From an uncultured Flavobacteriales bacterium (GTDB lineage: Bacteria > Bacteroidota > Bacteroidia > Flavobacteriales > UBA1820), in assembly GCA_902478645.1 (NCBI GenBank), contig CABSLV010000006.1, positions 13,091-77,090 on the forward strand: a stretch of 64,000 bases of DNA. The letters run 5' to 3'. This document shows, piece by piece, positions 9,168-17,928 of this stretch (the first letter of the stretch is position 1; the number at the start of each line of letters is the position of its first letter). Under the pieces are notes generated by a model, which ran no database searches, had not been told where the DNA came from, and was given only the letters and a program-made list of their open reading frames with translations. The position numbers and the translations under genes were made by a program.

Positions 9168-9947
9168 TTACTTGCTGGCCAACAGACCGTCGATCACCGC
9201 CGCGGAAAATCCTCCGCGTTCCATCGCTTCCAGGCCCTTGAGGGTGATGCCTCCCGGCGTGGTTACTTTGTCTATCTCCTGCTGGGGCATCGTTCCGTTG
9301 GCCTGCAACAGCCCTACCGCCCCGCGCACCGTCTGGAGCACCATCGGCAGCGCCTGCGAAGGGTCGATGCCCATCCTGGCCGCCCCTTCGACCGAAGCCC
9401 CGATGTAGCGCAGGATATAGGCAATCCCGCACGAGCAAAGTGCCGTAACGGCCGTCATCTGTTCTTCGGGCACCAGGAAGGCCTCCCCCAAAGCACCGAA
9501 GACCGCCATCATTTCTTCCTGCTGCGCCGGCGATGCACCGTCCGCACTGATGAAAGTCGTGCTCAGCCCGATGGACACCGCCGTATTGGGAATCACGCGG
9601 AACAAAGCGGGCGAAGCACCCAGGTATTCTTTCATCCGGGCGAAGGAAAGCCCGGCCACCACCGAGGCGACCGCCTGGCGTTCCATGTCGAGCTCCGGAG
9701 CGATCTCCCGCAGGACGCCTTCGGCCAACCAGGGTTTGACCGCGACGAATACATAATCCGCCCCGCGCACCGCCTCCCGGTTGTCCGAGAGAAGGCGCAC
9801 CGTGCAGTGCTGTTTTTCCAAACGTTCGAGCAGCGCCGCCCGCGCATGCGTAACGCAGACGTCCTGCCCGGCGGCCAATCCGGCCGTAACCACCCCGGCG
9901 GCTATCGCGCCGCCCATGTTTCCTCCACCGAGAACTGCTATTTTCAT
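9168..9947 (-). CDS. proC: Pyrroline-5-carboxylate reductase ProC
   Basis: 259 residues from ATG 9947. It reduces pyrroline-5-carboxylate to proline with NAD(P)H, the last step of the pathway. The N-terminal Rossmann motif is VLGGGNMGGAIAAG; the catalytic C-terminal region contains the family signature VTTPGGITLKGLEAMERGGFSAAV. It is the promoter-proximal gene of the minus-strand operon with the PNPOx gene, proB and proA, giving a complete glutamate-to-proline route in one transcript. Reading frames extending further upstream run through non-coding sequence. Confidence 0.96.
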   Translation of the reverse strand: MKIAVLGGGNMGGAIAAGVVTAGLAAGQDVCVTHARAALLERLEKQHCTVRLLSDNREAVRGADYVFVAVKPWLAEGVLREIAPELDMERQAVASVVAGLSFARMKEYLGASPALFRVIPNTAVSIGLSTTFISADGASPAQQEEMMAVFGALGEAFLVPEEQMTAVTALCSCGIAYILRYIGASVEGAARMGIDPSQALPMVLQTVRGAVGLLQANGTMPQQEIDKVTTPGGITLKGLEAMERGGFSAAVIDGLLASK

Positions 9948-10073
9948 CTTTTTGCCATTACATTGGTTGATTCCTGCCCGCCCTTGCCCGGAACACCCGG
10001 AGGGTTTCGGACAAGGGCGAGACAAAGTTACTGTTTTCCCCCGTTCGGTCTTCATAAAATACCGGGCGACGGG

Positions 10074-10104
10074 GTTGCATTTTGTTAAAAAAAAAGTATA
10101 TTTG
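10074..10104 (+). promoter_or_regulatory. Candidate promoter of the NagX-like gene
   Basis: TTG at 10074-10076 and TATATTTG at 10097-10104 are separated by 20 bases and match the Bacteroidota promoter pattern. The ATG follows at 10156. Confidence 0.55.
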
Positions 10105-10155
10105 TCGCTGTATATCCTTAAAAAACCTTTCCTTCTACTAACAAACGTACAAACG

Positions 10156-11331
10156 ATGAACACTCCTGCCAAATCCGCGAGAATCCAATCGCTGGATGTA
10201 TTCCGCGCGCTGACCATGCTGCTGATGCTCTGGGTAAACGAATATGCGGGCGTAAAAGACCTTCCCCACTGGATGTACCATGCCGCCGCCCAGGAAGACA
10301 TGATGGGCTTCTCGGACATCATCTTCCCGGCCTTTCTCTTTGCCATGGGCATGGCCGTCCCCTTTGCCGTACAAAACCGCCTGAAGAAAGGCGACAGCCT
10401 GCTGCAAGTGACCCTGCACATCCTGCTGCGCACCGTAGCCCTGGTGGTGATGGGCCTCTTTACCGTCAACAAAGGCGCCTACGATCCCGTGGCCTCGGGC
10501 ATCCCCTCGGCTTGGTATTCGCTACTGATGGTCGCCGGATTTTTCCTCGTATGGAACCTCTACCCGAAAGTTTCCGACGCCCGCCGCTACCTGTTCGCCG
10601 GGATGAAAATAGCCGGCATCGCCCTGCTGATCTATCTGCTGGTCATCTTTGTCCCCAAGGAAGGCCAGTCCTTCGGCACGAAATGGTGGGGCATCCTCGG
10701 GCTGATCGGCTGGTCGTACCTGGGCACCTCGCTCATTTACCTGGCCACCCGTTCGGACCTGCGCAAAGCCATCGCCGCCTTCCTGCTGCTGACGGCCTGC
10801 TGCCTGCTGACCTTCGCCGGCGTATTCCGGGGGACCTGGGCCGAGTACATCCCCAGCCAACCGGTACTCTACACCCTTTCGGTAGCCGGTATGCTCGCCG
10901 CCATCATCCTGCAACAATACGGACGCCGCCCGGGGAGTTTCTACGGCGTGATGGTAGCCATCGGGGTCGTCATGGCCTTGTGTGGTTGGGTGGCACACCA
11001 CTGGTGGATCATTTCCAAGATCCAGGCCACTCCCACCTGGCTCTTTTATTGCTGCGCGATGTTCTTCCCGGCAGTAGCCCTGCTGCATTACCTGTGCGAT
11101 GTAAAAGGCAAGGCACATTGGTTTGCCATCATCAAACCGGCCGGCACGCTGACCCTCACCTGCTACATGGTACCCTACCTGACCGGCAACCTGATGCGCT
11201 TGTTGGAACTCCACTGGCCCTCGTTTACCTACAGCGGCGGGGCCGGACTGGTACGTTGTGCGCTGTATTCCCTGGCGGCCATCTGGATCGCCTGGCTGCT
11301 TTCGAAGATCCATATCCGTCTGAAAATCTGA
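10156..11331 (+). CDS. NagX/DUF5009-type multi-pass membrane acyltransferase-like protein
   Basis: 391 residues with about ten hydrophobic segments. The opening RIQSLDVFRALTMLLMLWVNEYAG and the FSDIIFPAFLFAMGMAVPFAV segment are typical of the DUF5009/heparan-alpha-glucosaminide N-acetyltransferase-like family, called NagX in some Bacteroidota. This family is thought to handle acetyl groups or amino sugars at the inner membrane; the reaction here is not established. The ATG at 10156 is chosen because it follows a promoter-like element. The same frame is open further upstream but that part is antisense to proC. A hairpin with a T-run ends the transcript at 11472-11505. Confidence 0.85.
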   Translation: MNTPAKSARIQSLDVFRALTMLLMLWVNEYAGVKDLPHWMYHAAAQEDMMGFSDIIFPAFLFAMGMAVPFAVQNRLKKGDSLLQVTLHILLRTVALVVMGLFTVNKGAYDPVASGIPSAWYSLLMVAGFFLVWNLYPKVSDARRYLFAGMKIAGIALLIYLLVIFVPKEGQSFGTKWWGILGLIGWSYLGTSLIYLATRSDLRKAIAAFLLLTACCLLTFAGVFRGTWAEYIPSQPVLYTLSVAGMLAAIILQQYGRRPGSFYGVMVAIGVVMALCGWVAHHWWIISKIQATPTWLFYCCAMFFPAVALLHYLCDVKGKAHWFAIIKPAGTLTLTCYMVPYLTGNLMRLLELHWPSFTYSGGAGLVRCALYSLAAIWIAWLLSKIHIRLKI

Positions 11332-11471
11332 CGCCATCTGCCCTGGCCGAAAAAATCCGAAACAGGAACGAAGGCACACCGAACATAACTTGATAAATAT
11401 TATCGAGGAATACAACACCTGAAAGAACAGTTGCACCGAAGGCAACGAAACGCCCCTTGATCCCGAATCCC

Positions 11472-11505
11472 CGGGGGAAGGAGAAAAACCTACCCCCGTT
11501 TTTTT
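11472..11505 (+). terminator. Terminator of the NagX-like gene
   Basis: Stem 11472-11481 with 11489-11498 (one mismatch), followed by seven T residues at 11499-11505. It overlaps the stop codon of the convergent MFS gene at 11490-11492. Confidence 0.7.
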
Positions 11506-12866
11506 ACCGGAGTAGCCTGGGAGAGACGCAGGCTGCTCACCACCGCCGCTGCCAGCGCAAAGCCGATGGCCACCATCAGACAGCGCAAGGGCGAAACCTC
11601 GGGCGCCGTCACGCGGAAGATCAAGGCCACCAACGTCGTCCCGAGCGTCTGCCCGAACAGACGCGCCGTCCCCTGCATCCCGCTCGCCCCACCGCTGCGC
11701 GAAGTCGGTGCCGAGGAGATGATCGTTACATTATTGGGCGTCTGGAACAATCCGAACCCCGCGCCGCACACCGCCATCCTCCAGATTATCTGGCTGTTTT
11801 CCGGCTGGGGAGGCAATTCCGCGAGCAGGAACAAACCCAATGCGAACACCGCCATTCCCACGCCTCCCAGCAGTCCCGGATGGATCTTTTCCACCAACCT
11901 TCCGGCCAACGGTGCCGCCACGATCGTGGCCAAAGGCCACGGGGTAAGCAGCAATCCCGTCTCGGCTACACTCCGCCCCAACACACCTTCCAACAAAAAA
12001 GGCAACGACACCATCGCCAACATTTGCGCGGTAAAAGAACATACGGATGTTCCGATCGAAAGCGAAAAAATGGGAATTTTCAGCAGATCCACCGGCAGGA
12101 TCGGCGCCTGAAGTTTCCTTTGCCGGCGGATGAAAAAATATCCGATCGTCAGCAGCAACACCACCTGCACGGCGATCAAACGCCGGTTTTCGTCGTGGGC
12201 CAAGCCCTCAAGGGTATAGATCAAAAGACCGAAAGTCAGCGCATTGGCCACCGCACTTGTCTTGTCGAAACGATACGAATGTTCCCGGACCGGGTTTTGC
12301 GGCAGGAAAGCCCTTCCGGTAAAGAAAGCGATCGCCGCAATCGGAATATTGATCACAAAAAGCCAATGCCACGAAGCCACCGAAAGGATCGCCCCGGCCA
12401 GGGACGGCCCAGCCGCCACCGACACCGAAACGATCATTGCGTTGATCCCGATCCCCCGTCCGAGGAATTCCGGAGGGTAGATAAGCCGGATCAAAGCCGT
12501 ATTGACGCTCATCACCGCTGCCGCACCGATGCCCTGCACCACCCGGGCCCCTACCAAGGTCCACAGCGAATCGGCCAAGGCACAAGCCAACGAAGCCACC
12601 CCGAAGACGGCCACCCCGAAGAGGAACACCCGTCGATAGCCATGGATATCCCCCAGTGAAGCAAACGAGAGCAAGGAAACGGTAATCACCAACTGGTAAG
12701 CATTGACCACCCAAGTGATCTGAGACGGAGAAGCCCCGAAATGGTCGGAAAGGGTAGGCAAGGCGACATTCATCACCGTCCCGTCGATCACGGACATCAT
12801 GATCGCCGCCAAGACAGCCACCGCCCCCAGATAAGCTTTGGGAATGCCCAATATTTTCTTTTCCAT
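11490..12866 (-). CDS. MFS multidrug exporter, DHA2 (14-helix) family
   Basis: 458 residues from ATG 12866. The first helix ends in SVIDGTVMNVALPTL (motif D1 of the EmrB/QacA group), followed by DIHGYRRVFLFG, the MFS motif A between helices 2 and 3, and GARVVQGIGAAAVM in helix 4. About 14 membrane segments are visible, so it belongs to the DHA2 drug:proton antiporters rather than the 12-helix DHA1 group. The ATG at 12866 follows a TACCTTTG promoter element, so the longer upstream frame is rejected. No EmrA-like adaptor or regulator is adjacent; the substrate cannot be predicted. Confidence 0.92.
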   Translation of the reverse strand: MEKKILGIPKAYLGAVAVLAAIMMSVIDGTVMNVALPTLSDHFGASPSQITWVVNAYQLVITVSLLSFASLGDIHGYRRVFLFGVAVFGVASLACALADSLWTLVGARVVQGIGAAAVMSVNTALIRLIYPPEFLGRGIGINAMIVSVSVAAGPSLAGAILSVASWHWLFVINIPIAAIAFFTGRAFLPQNPVREHSYRFDKTSAVANALTFGLLIYTLEGLAHDENRRLIAVQVVLLLTIGYFFIRRQRKLQAPILPVDLLKIPIFSLSIGTSVCSFTAQMLAMVSLPFLLEGVLGRSVAETGLLLTPWPLATIVAAPLAGRLVEKIHPGLLGGVGMAVFALGLFLLAELPPQPENSQIIWRMAVCGAGFGLFQTPNNVTIISSAPTSRSGGASGMQGTARLFGQTLGTTLVALIFRVTAPEVSPLRCLMVAIGFALAAAVVSSLRLSQATPVKKRG

Positions 12867-12886
12867 CCCTTCCCGCGTCAAAGGAA

Positions 12887-12894
12887 CAAAGGTA
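12887..12894 (-). promoter_or_regulatory. Promoter -7 element of the MFS gene
   Basis: TACCTTTG on the minus strand, 20 bases upstream of the ATG at 12866. It matches the Bacteroidota -7 element; the -33 box is not clear (a TTTG lies only 14 bases away). Confidence 0.55.
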
Positions 12895-13105
12895 GTGAAA
12901 GGCGAGTGCAAAGCCGAGAGGGAAAACGAAGTTTTTCCCCGCAAGGTTTGCCGAGCCAAACTCTGCCTTTTAAAAAAGGCATGGAAAGCGAAAAAGTATC
13001 GTTCCCCTTTTGTCTATGCCGATACCTCAGCCCCCTGCACATGAAAACAAGAAGAAAAGCCCGTACAAAACTCATACCAACCGTATCCGGTATCGTGAAA
13101 ATACA

Positions 13106-13113
13106 TACATTTG
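13106..13113 (+). promoter_or_regulatory. Promoter -7 element of rnhB
   Basis: TACATTTG, 22 bases before the rnhB ATG at 13136, fits the TAnnTTTG element. It supports the choice of that ATG over upstream in-frame codons. Confidence 0.5.
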
Positions 13114-13135
13114 TAGAAAGACCATCACAAGGAAC

Positions 13136-13747
13136 ATGCCGCTAAAACACTGGGACGATCCCACCCTGACGGTAGCCGGGACCGACGAAGCCGGCCGAGG
13201 ATGTCTGGCCGGGCCGGTAACGGCCGCCGCCGTCATCCTGCCGACGGATTACTTCCACCCGCTGCTCAACGACTCGAAACAACTCTCCGAGCGGCAGCGG
13301 GAGACCGTGCGCCAGGATATCGAGCACCGAGCCATCTCCTGGGCCATCACCCACATCTGGCCCGAGCGCATCGACCGGATCAACATCCTCTGGGCCGCGG
13401 TGGAAGCGATGCAACAAAGCGTCGCCCAACTTTCCCCCCGCCCCGACCTGCTGCTGGTGGATGGCAACCGCTTCCGCAGCCGGGATGAGATCCCGTACCG
13501 CTGCATCGTCAAGGGCGACGCGACCTACGCCTGCATCGCCGCCGCTTCCATCCTGGCCAAAACCGAACGCGACCGCCTGATGAAACAGCTCGCCGAACAA
13601 TACCCCCAGTACGGCTGGGAAAAGAACAAAGGCTATCCCAGTCCCGCACACCGCGCCGCGATCGCCGCCTGGGGCCCCTCGCCCCTGCACCGGCGCACTT
13701 TCCGCCTGCTGGACGAGCAGACGCAGTTGGCCTTCCCCGAGAAATAA
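13136..13747 (+). CDS. rnhB: Ribonuclease HII
   Basis: 203 residues. RNase HII cuts the RNA strand of RNA-DNA hybrids and nicks at single ribonucleotides in DNA. The acidic catalytic set is visible: Asp17 and Glu18 in [14 protein letters not shown], the Asp of LLLVDGNRF, and the later [24 protein letters not shown] block. The C-terminal [24 protein letters not shown] matches the substrate-binding tail. The start at 13136 gives the standard N-terminus and follows a TACATTTG element. The DoxX gene follows after 47 bases. Confidence 0.96.
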   Translation: MPLKHWDDPTLTVAGTDEAGRGCLAGPVTAAAVILPTDYFHPLLNDSKQLSERQRETVRQDIEHRAISWAITHIWPERIDRINILWAAVEAMQQSVAQLSPRPDLLLVDGNRFRSRDEIPYRCIVKGDATYACIAAASILAKTERDRLMKQLAEQYPQYGWEKNKGYPSPAHRAAIAAWGPSPLHRRTFRLLDEQTQLAFPEK

Positions 13748-13794
13748 CATCATTCACTTATCTCATCCTTACCCACCCGTAAAAACTCTTTACC

Positions 13795-14226
13795 ATGAAA
13801 AAATTCCTGTTTATCGGTGCTCCGCTTCCCTCCAAAGCCTATGGCTGGGTAGCACTCTTCCTGCGCCTGTTTATCGGGATCCTCATGCTGACGCATGCCT
13901 TCCCGAAGATCGCCAACTACCTGACCCTGTCGCTCACCTTTCCCGATCCGCTGGGCATCGGAAGCCAGCTCTCGCTGCTGCTCACCCTGCTGGCCGAAGG
14001 ACTTTGCTCGCTGCTGGTGATCGCCGGAGCCTTTACGCGGCTGGCCGTGCTCCCGCTGGTATTCGACATGTGCATCGCCGCTTTCGTGGTGCACGCAGGA
14101 CAAGGCTTTGCCCAGAAAGAACTGGCGGTGCTGTACCTGGGCTTTTACCTGCTCATCCTCGCCCTGGGGCCGGGACGCCTGTCGGTCGACCGGTTCCTGT
14201 TCCGCGAATCGTACGAAAACGACTGA
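13795..14226 (+). CDS. DoxX-family membrane protein
   Basis: 143 residues with four membrane segments and the DoxX opening GWVALFLRLFIGILMLTHAFPKI. DoxX-like proteins are small inner-membrane proteins associated with respiratory or thiol-redox functions in some bacteria; the role of this one is unknown. It follows rnhB on the same strand and may share its transcript. A separate promoter for the next gene begins 17 bases after its stop codon. Confidence 0.85.
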   Translation: MKKFLFIGAPLPSKAYGWVALFLRLFIGILMLTHAFPKIANYLTLSLTFPDPLGIGSQLSLLLTLLAEGLCSLLVIAGAFTRLAVLPLVFDMCIAAFVVHAGQGFAQKELAVLYLGFYLLILALGPGRLSVDRFLFRESYEND

Positions 14227-14242
14227 CCCTGCCCTGCTTCCG

Positions 14243-14274
14243 TTTGTATCGCGGCCGAGGTTTGTTTACCTTTG
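14243..14274 (+). promoter_or_regulatory. Promoter for the 14330 lipoprotein-dprA unit
   Basis: TTTG at 14243-14246, 20 bases, then TACCTTTG at 14267-14274: close to the ideal Bacteroidota promoter. The next ATG is at 14330. Confidence 0.75.
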
Positions 14275-14329
14275 TGGGAAAGAAACCCCGGTGGAGAGAA
14301 ACACCCCTCCCTCCGGTCGGTAAAACGAT

Positions 14330-16591
14330 ATGAACGGCATGATAGACAAATGGTTTTTTCGCCTGCTCAAAAGCGCGGGCATCGGCTTGTGCGCGGCAGT
14401 GACGGCAAGCGTTTTCTCGTGTGCGGACCCGGCAGCCTCCTCCCCGGAAATATCCCTGGAAGCCATCCCCGTAGGGTCGATGGCGGTGGTCCGGGTGGAC
14501 AATCCCTCGGCCTTGGGACAAGTCCTGGAAGGCAACCCGTGCCGCGAAGTCTTCGATTCGCTCGACCTCACCCGCCGACTGGACGAGAGCCTGCAACTGC
14601 TCGCGCGCATCTGCGGACGGGAAAAAGCGGACCGGCCGGTCACCATCGCCGCCTCGAAAGTGGGAGCGCGGGACATCTCCCTGCTGCTGGTGTGCGATGC
14701 GGGCGGACGCACCTTGACTACCGCTTTCGGCGCGGACACCCTCACGCAAGTCCAGTCGTACGAAAAAACGGAGATAACCACCCTGAAGACCCCCTCGGGC
14801 GAATACTGCTACTACACCCGGGGCGATGCGCTGATCCTCTCCGACAACCGCCTGTACCTGGAACAGTCCATCCTCCAAGGGGCTTCCGACGGAGTCTGCC
14901 TGTCGGACGACCGCTCCTTCGCGCGCTCCTTCCCGGTGCTGCTGGGCGGAAAAAAAGCCTCGGCCGCCCTGCGCCTGCCCGAGATAAGCCGCTATGCGAA
15001 GTCCTTCTTGGGGGTCGAAACCCACCTGCTGGGCGAACTTTCCCCTTGGGCAGCGGTCGAACTGCGCACCGACAGCACCTCCCTGCGCGCCGAGGGCATC
15101 TTCTGCACGGACGATTCGACAGCCTCGCTCGCTTCGGTACTGGCCGGACAAAAGGTCAAGGACCTCACGCTGGACAACCGCTTCCCTTCCGATACCTACC
15201 GGTACCTCTATCTGGGCATCGCCGACTGGGAGAAATACTTCACGGACTACATCCTCTACCTGAAAGCCTCCTCGCAGTTTCACCTGTACAACCAGGCCTC
15301 CCGTACCTACGGACAGTTGCCCGAGGGTGAACCCTGGCGGTTTTTCCTCCCCTGGGCCGGGATCGGCCTGGCCGTGGTGCAGACCGTGGGCGAACCCGTC
15401 CCCAGCGTGCTGATCGCGACAACCGACGCACAGGCGGCTGCACAAGCCCTGGAAACGATCGCCGATTCGGCGGCGGTGCGGCCCGAGAAGTACAGAAATA
15501 CGGCCATCGTACCCATCGGCTGCAAAAACATCCTCTACGACCTGGTTACCCATGCCGCTCCGCGCCAAGGTGCCGCCTTTGCGGCAGTAGCGGGCGACGT
15601 GGTGGTTTTTTCGCCTTCGGAAGCGGCTCTGAAAAAGATTCTGGACGACATCCGCCTGGGGACGACCCTCCAGACGATCGAAGGGTATGTAAAACAAAAA
15701 TCCCAACTGGCCACCTCGACCCAACTGCTGGCCCTGATACGGGGCGACCTGTGGAGCGAGCAGGTCGCTGGGACCGCCCAGGAAAAACGCCGGCAGGGCA
15801 AGGCACTGGATGCCGTCGAAAAGTACGTCCGCGCCCAGGGCAAACGCTTCGAAAACCTGCGCTACAACTTCCTGCAAGTGAGCGCTACCGGGGGGACAGC
15901 CTTCCTGAACATCCGCATGGCCTGGGACGATGCCGCCGCCCGCCAAGCGGTCAAGGAATGGTCCTTCGCGCTGGATGCCCCGGCAGCCACCGCTCCCCTG
16001 GCCTTCCCCAACCACCGCAACGGGCGTTACGACGTGCTGATCCAGGATACCGAGGGGACATTGTATCTGATCTCGGACAAAGGTTCGCTGTTCTGGAAAA
16101 AGAAACTGGGTGTGGCCATTACCTCGCCCATCGTGGTGTGCGACCTCTACGACAACCATAAATACCAGATGGCTTTCTGGACCGGGAAAAAATTCCATGT
16201 CATCGACCGCCTGGGCAACTACGTAACGGCGGCCGACAAGGTAGCGCGCGCCAAAAAACTGCAGGCTCCCACGCCCCAGGCCACGGTAGTCTCGACCAAC
16301 GAGATCGGCTACCAACTGCGCTCCGGCTCGATGCGCAAGGTGAAGACCCCGCAGTCCCCGCTTTCCTCTGTGGTGTACGTCCCCTCGGTCGATGCGCTGG
16401 TTTACCGTCTGGCCGACGGGAAGATCTATGCCATCCATCCCGATGGGAAAACGGTACAGGGGTTCCCCGTGATGGCGGAAAAGGATTTTACCGCGCAGGA
16501 TTTCGGACGCGACCAACGTCTGGGCATCGCCGCCCTTTCCCCCGAAGGAGTGATCACCTTCTACCGCCTGCCGCAGGACGAAAACAAATGA
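14330..16591 (+). CDS. Large predicted lipoprotein, unknown function, with a C-terminal propeller-like region
   Basis: 753 residues. A signal peptide with basic start and hydrophobic core ends in a possible lipobox at Cys31 (VFSC), so it is probably anchored in a membrane and exposed to the periplasm. The middle part, with VGSMAVVRVDNPSALGQVL near the N-terminus, resembles DUF3352-type proteins of Bacteroidota. From about residue 560 the sequence reads as repeated beta motifs (DVLIQDTEGTLYLIS, ITSPIVVCDLYDN), as in quinoprotein-like propellers. I cannot assign a function. dprA starts 4 bases after its stop codon, so the two are co-transcribed, though their functions seem unrelated. Confidence 0.8.
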   Translation: MNGMIDKWFFRLLKSAGIGLCAAVTASVFSCADPAASSPEISLEAIPVGSMAVVRVDNPSALGQVLEGNPCREVFDSLDLTRRLDESLQLLARICGREKADRPVTIAASKVGARDISLLLVCDAGGRTLTTAFGADTLTQVQSYEKTEITTLKTPSGEYCYYTRGDALILSDNRLYLEQSILQGASDGVCLSDDRSFARSFPVLLGGKKASAALRLPEISRYAKSFLGVETHLLGELSPWAAVELRTDSTSLRAEGIFCTDDSTASLASVLAGQKVKDLTLDNRFPSDTYRYLYLGIADWEKYFTDYILYLKASSQFHLYNQASRTYGQLPEGEPWRFFLPWAGIGLAVVQTVGEPVPSVLIATTDAQAAAQALETIADSAAVRPEKYRNTAIVPIGCKNILYDLVTHAAPRQGAAFAAVAGDVVVFSPSEAALKKILDDIRLGTTLQTIEGYVKQKSQLATSTQLLALIRGDLWSEQVAGTAQEKRRQGKALDAVEKYVRAQGKRFENLRYNFLQVSATGGTAFLNIRMAWDDAAARQAVKEWSFALDAPAATAPLAFPNHRNGRYDVLIQDTEGTLYLISDKGSLFWKKKLGVAITSPIVVCDLYDNHKYQMAFWTGKKFHVIDRLGNYVTAADKVARAKKLQAPTPQATVVSTNEIGYQLRSGSMRKVKTPQSPLSSVVYVPSVDALVYRLADGKIYAIHPDGKTVQGFPVMAEKDFTAQDFGRDQRLGIAALSPEGVITFYRLPQDENK

Positions 16592-16595
16592 TGCG

Positions 16596-17792
16596 ATGAA
16601 AGCCGAACAACTGGAAGACATCCTGGTGCTCTACCGCACCAAGGGCCTCTCCCGACGGGATGCCGGGCGGTTGGTGCAGCAAGCCGGCCGACCGGAAGAG
16701 GTCTTTGCCCTTTCCGCCGGGACGCTCACCGGCTGGGGGATAAAACCGGCAGTAGCGCGCACCTTGCTGGAACGCCGCCTGGACGACGCGATCCGCCGGG
16801 AGATGGATTTCGTCCAGCGCAACGACATACGCGCCATCGGCTTCTGGGAACAGGACTACCCGCCCCTGCTGCGCGAATGCCCGGATGCGCCGGTGATGCT
16901 GCTGGCCAAGGGGGCGTTCGACTTTACGGAGCTTCCCTTTGCCGTTGCCATCGTCGGCACGCGCGCCATGACCCCCTACGGAGCTGCGATGACCGACCGG
17001 ATCGTCCAGGCGCTCGCCCCGTACCGCCCGGCGATCGTCAGCGGGCTGGCCTACGGAGTGGACGTCCAGGCGCACCGTGCAGCCTTGAAATACGGCCTTC
17101 CGACCCTCGGTGTGCTGGGACAAGGACTGGGCACCCCGATGTACCCGGCCCAAAACCGCGAAACAGCCCGCCAGATGTGCCATACGCCCGGGTGCGGCAT
17201 TCTGACCGAATACCTGCACCTCCAGGAGGCTCTGCCGGGACTTTTCCCGGCGCGCAACCGCATCGTGGCGGGCATTGCCCGCGCAACGGTGGTCATCGAG
17301 GCCAAAGCCAAAGGCGGGGCGCTGATCACCGCCGAACTGGCGGGGGGATACAACCGCGAGGTTTTCGCCGTGCCGGGCCGCGCGAACGACCCGTGCTCCC
17401 AGGGGTGCAACACCCTCATCCGCCGCAACAAGGCCATGATCCTGGACGACCCCCAAACGCTCATCGAGGAATTGGGCCTATCGGACCGAAGTCCGAAAGC
17501 GCAGCCGGGCCGACAAAGCGAAATGTTCCTGTCGGAAAGCCCGGCAACTGTCACGCCCCCGACGCCGAACCGAAACGGAGCTGCCCCGCAGTGGGAGGAA
17601 CTGCCGGAGGAAGGGAAAAAAGTAGCCCGGATGCTCTCCGGGGTGGAAAAGATGCACCTGGACGAACTTTGCACGGCGCTGGAGATGCCGGTGCAGAACC
17701 TTACCGTACTGCTGCTGGAGATGGAACTCGCCGGGATGATCGACACCCTGCCGGGGAAGTATTACGCCCTGTCGCCCCAGGCCCGAACGTGA
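16596..17792 (+). CDS. dprA: DNA-processing protein DprA
   Basis: 398 residues. DprA protects incoming single-stranded DNA and loads RecA during natural transformation. The central Rossmann-like domain shows VAIVGTRAMTPYG, IVSGLAYGVDVQAHRAAL, GVLGQGL, FPARNRIVAGIA, VVIEAKAKGGALITA and VFAVPGRANDPCSQGCNTLI, the full set of family motifs. An N-terminal helix-hairpin-helix-like part (residues 1-60) and a C-terminal winged-helix domain (about 335-398) flank it. DprA is widespread in Bacteroidota even where competence is unproven; no other competence gene is in the window. Confidence 0.95.
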   Translation: MKAEQLEDILVLYRTKGLSRRDAGRLVQQAGRPEEVFALSAGTLTGWGIKPAVARTLLERRLDDAIRREMDFVQRNDIRAIGFWEQDYPPLLRECPDAPVMLLAKGAFDFTELPFAVAIVGTRAMTPYGAAMTDRIVQALAPYRPAIVSGLAYGVDVQAHRAALKYGLPTLGVLGQGLGTPMYPAQNRETARQMCHTPGCGILTEYLHLQEALPGLFPARNRIVAGIARATVVIEAKAKGGALITAELAGGYNREVFAVPGRANDPCSQGCNTLIRRNKAMILDDPQTLIEELGLSDRSPKAQPGRQSEMFLSESPATVTPPTPNRNGAAPQWEELPEEGKKVARMLSGVEKMHLDELCTALEMPVQNLTVLLLEMELAGMIDTLPGKYYALSPQART

Positions 17793-17928
17793 GCTCCCCC
17801 CATGTTTTTTCGGCAAAAGTGCATCCGTATTTCATTAATTTCGTTACCTTTACCCAGACAATTATCGGTAAAGGCGTCCGAAAAAGACGGCCGCAAGGAT
17901 ACTGCCAAGCTCTAAAACCGACATCGCC

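Noticed and set aside
9781..10155. 125-codon upstream extension of the NagX-like frame
   Set aside because: It is antisense to proC and overlaps the promoter; ATG 10156 gives the family N-terminus.
11457..12659. 400-residue open frame on the plus strand
   Set aside because: Antisense to the MFS exporter; Arg, Gln and Pro-rich shadow frame.
14153..16621. 822-residue open frame on the minus strand
   Set aside because: Antisense shadow of the 14330-16591 lipoprotein gene, with low-complexity composition and no family motif.
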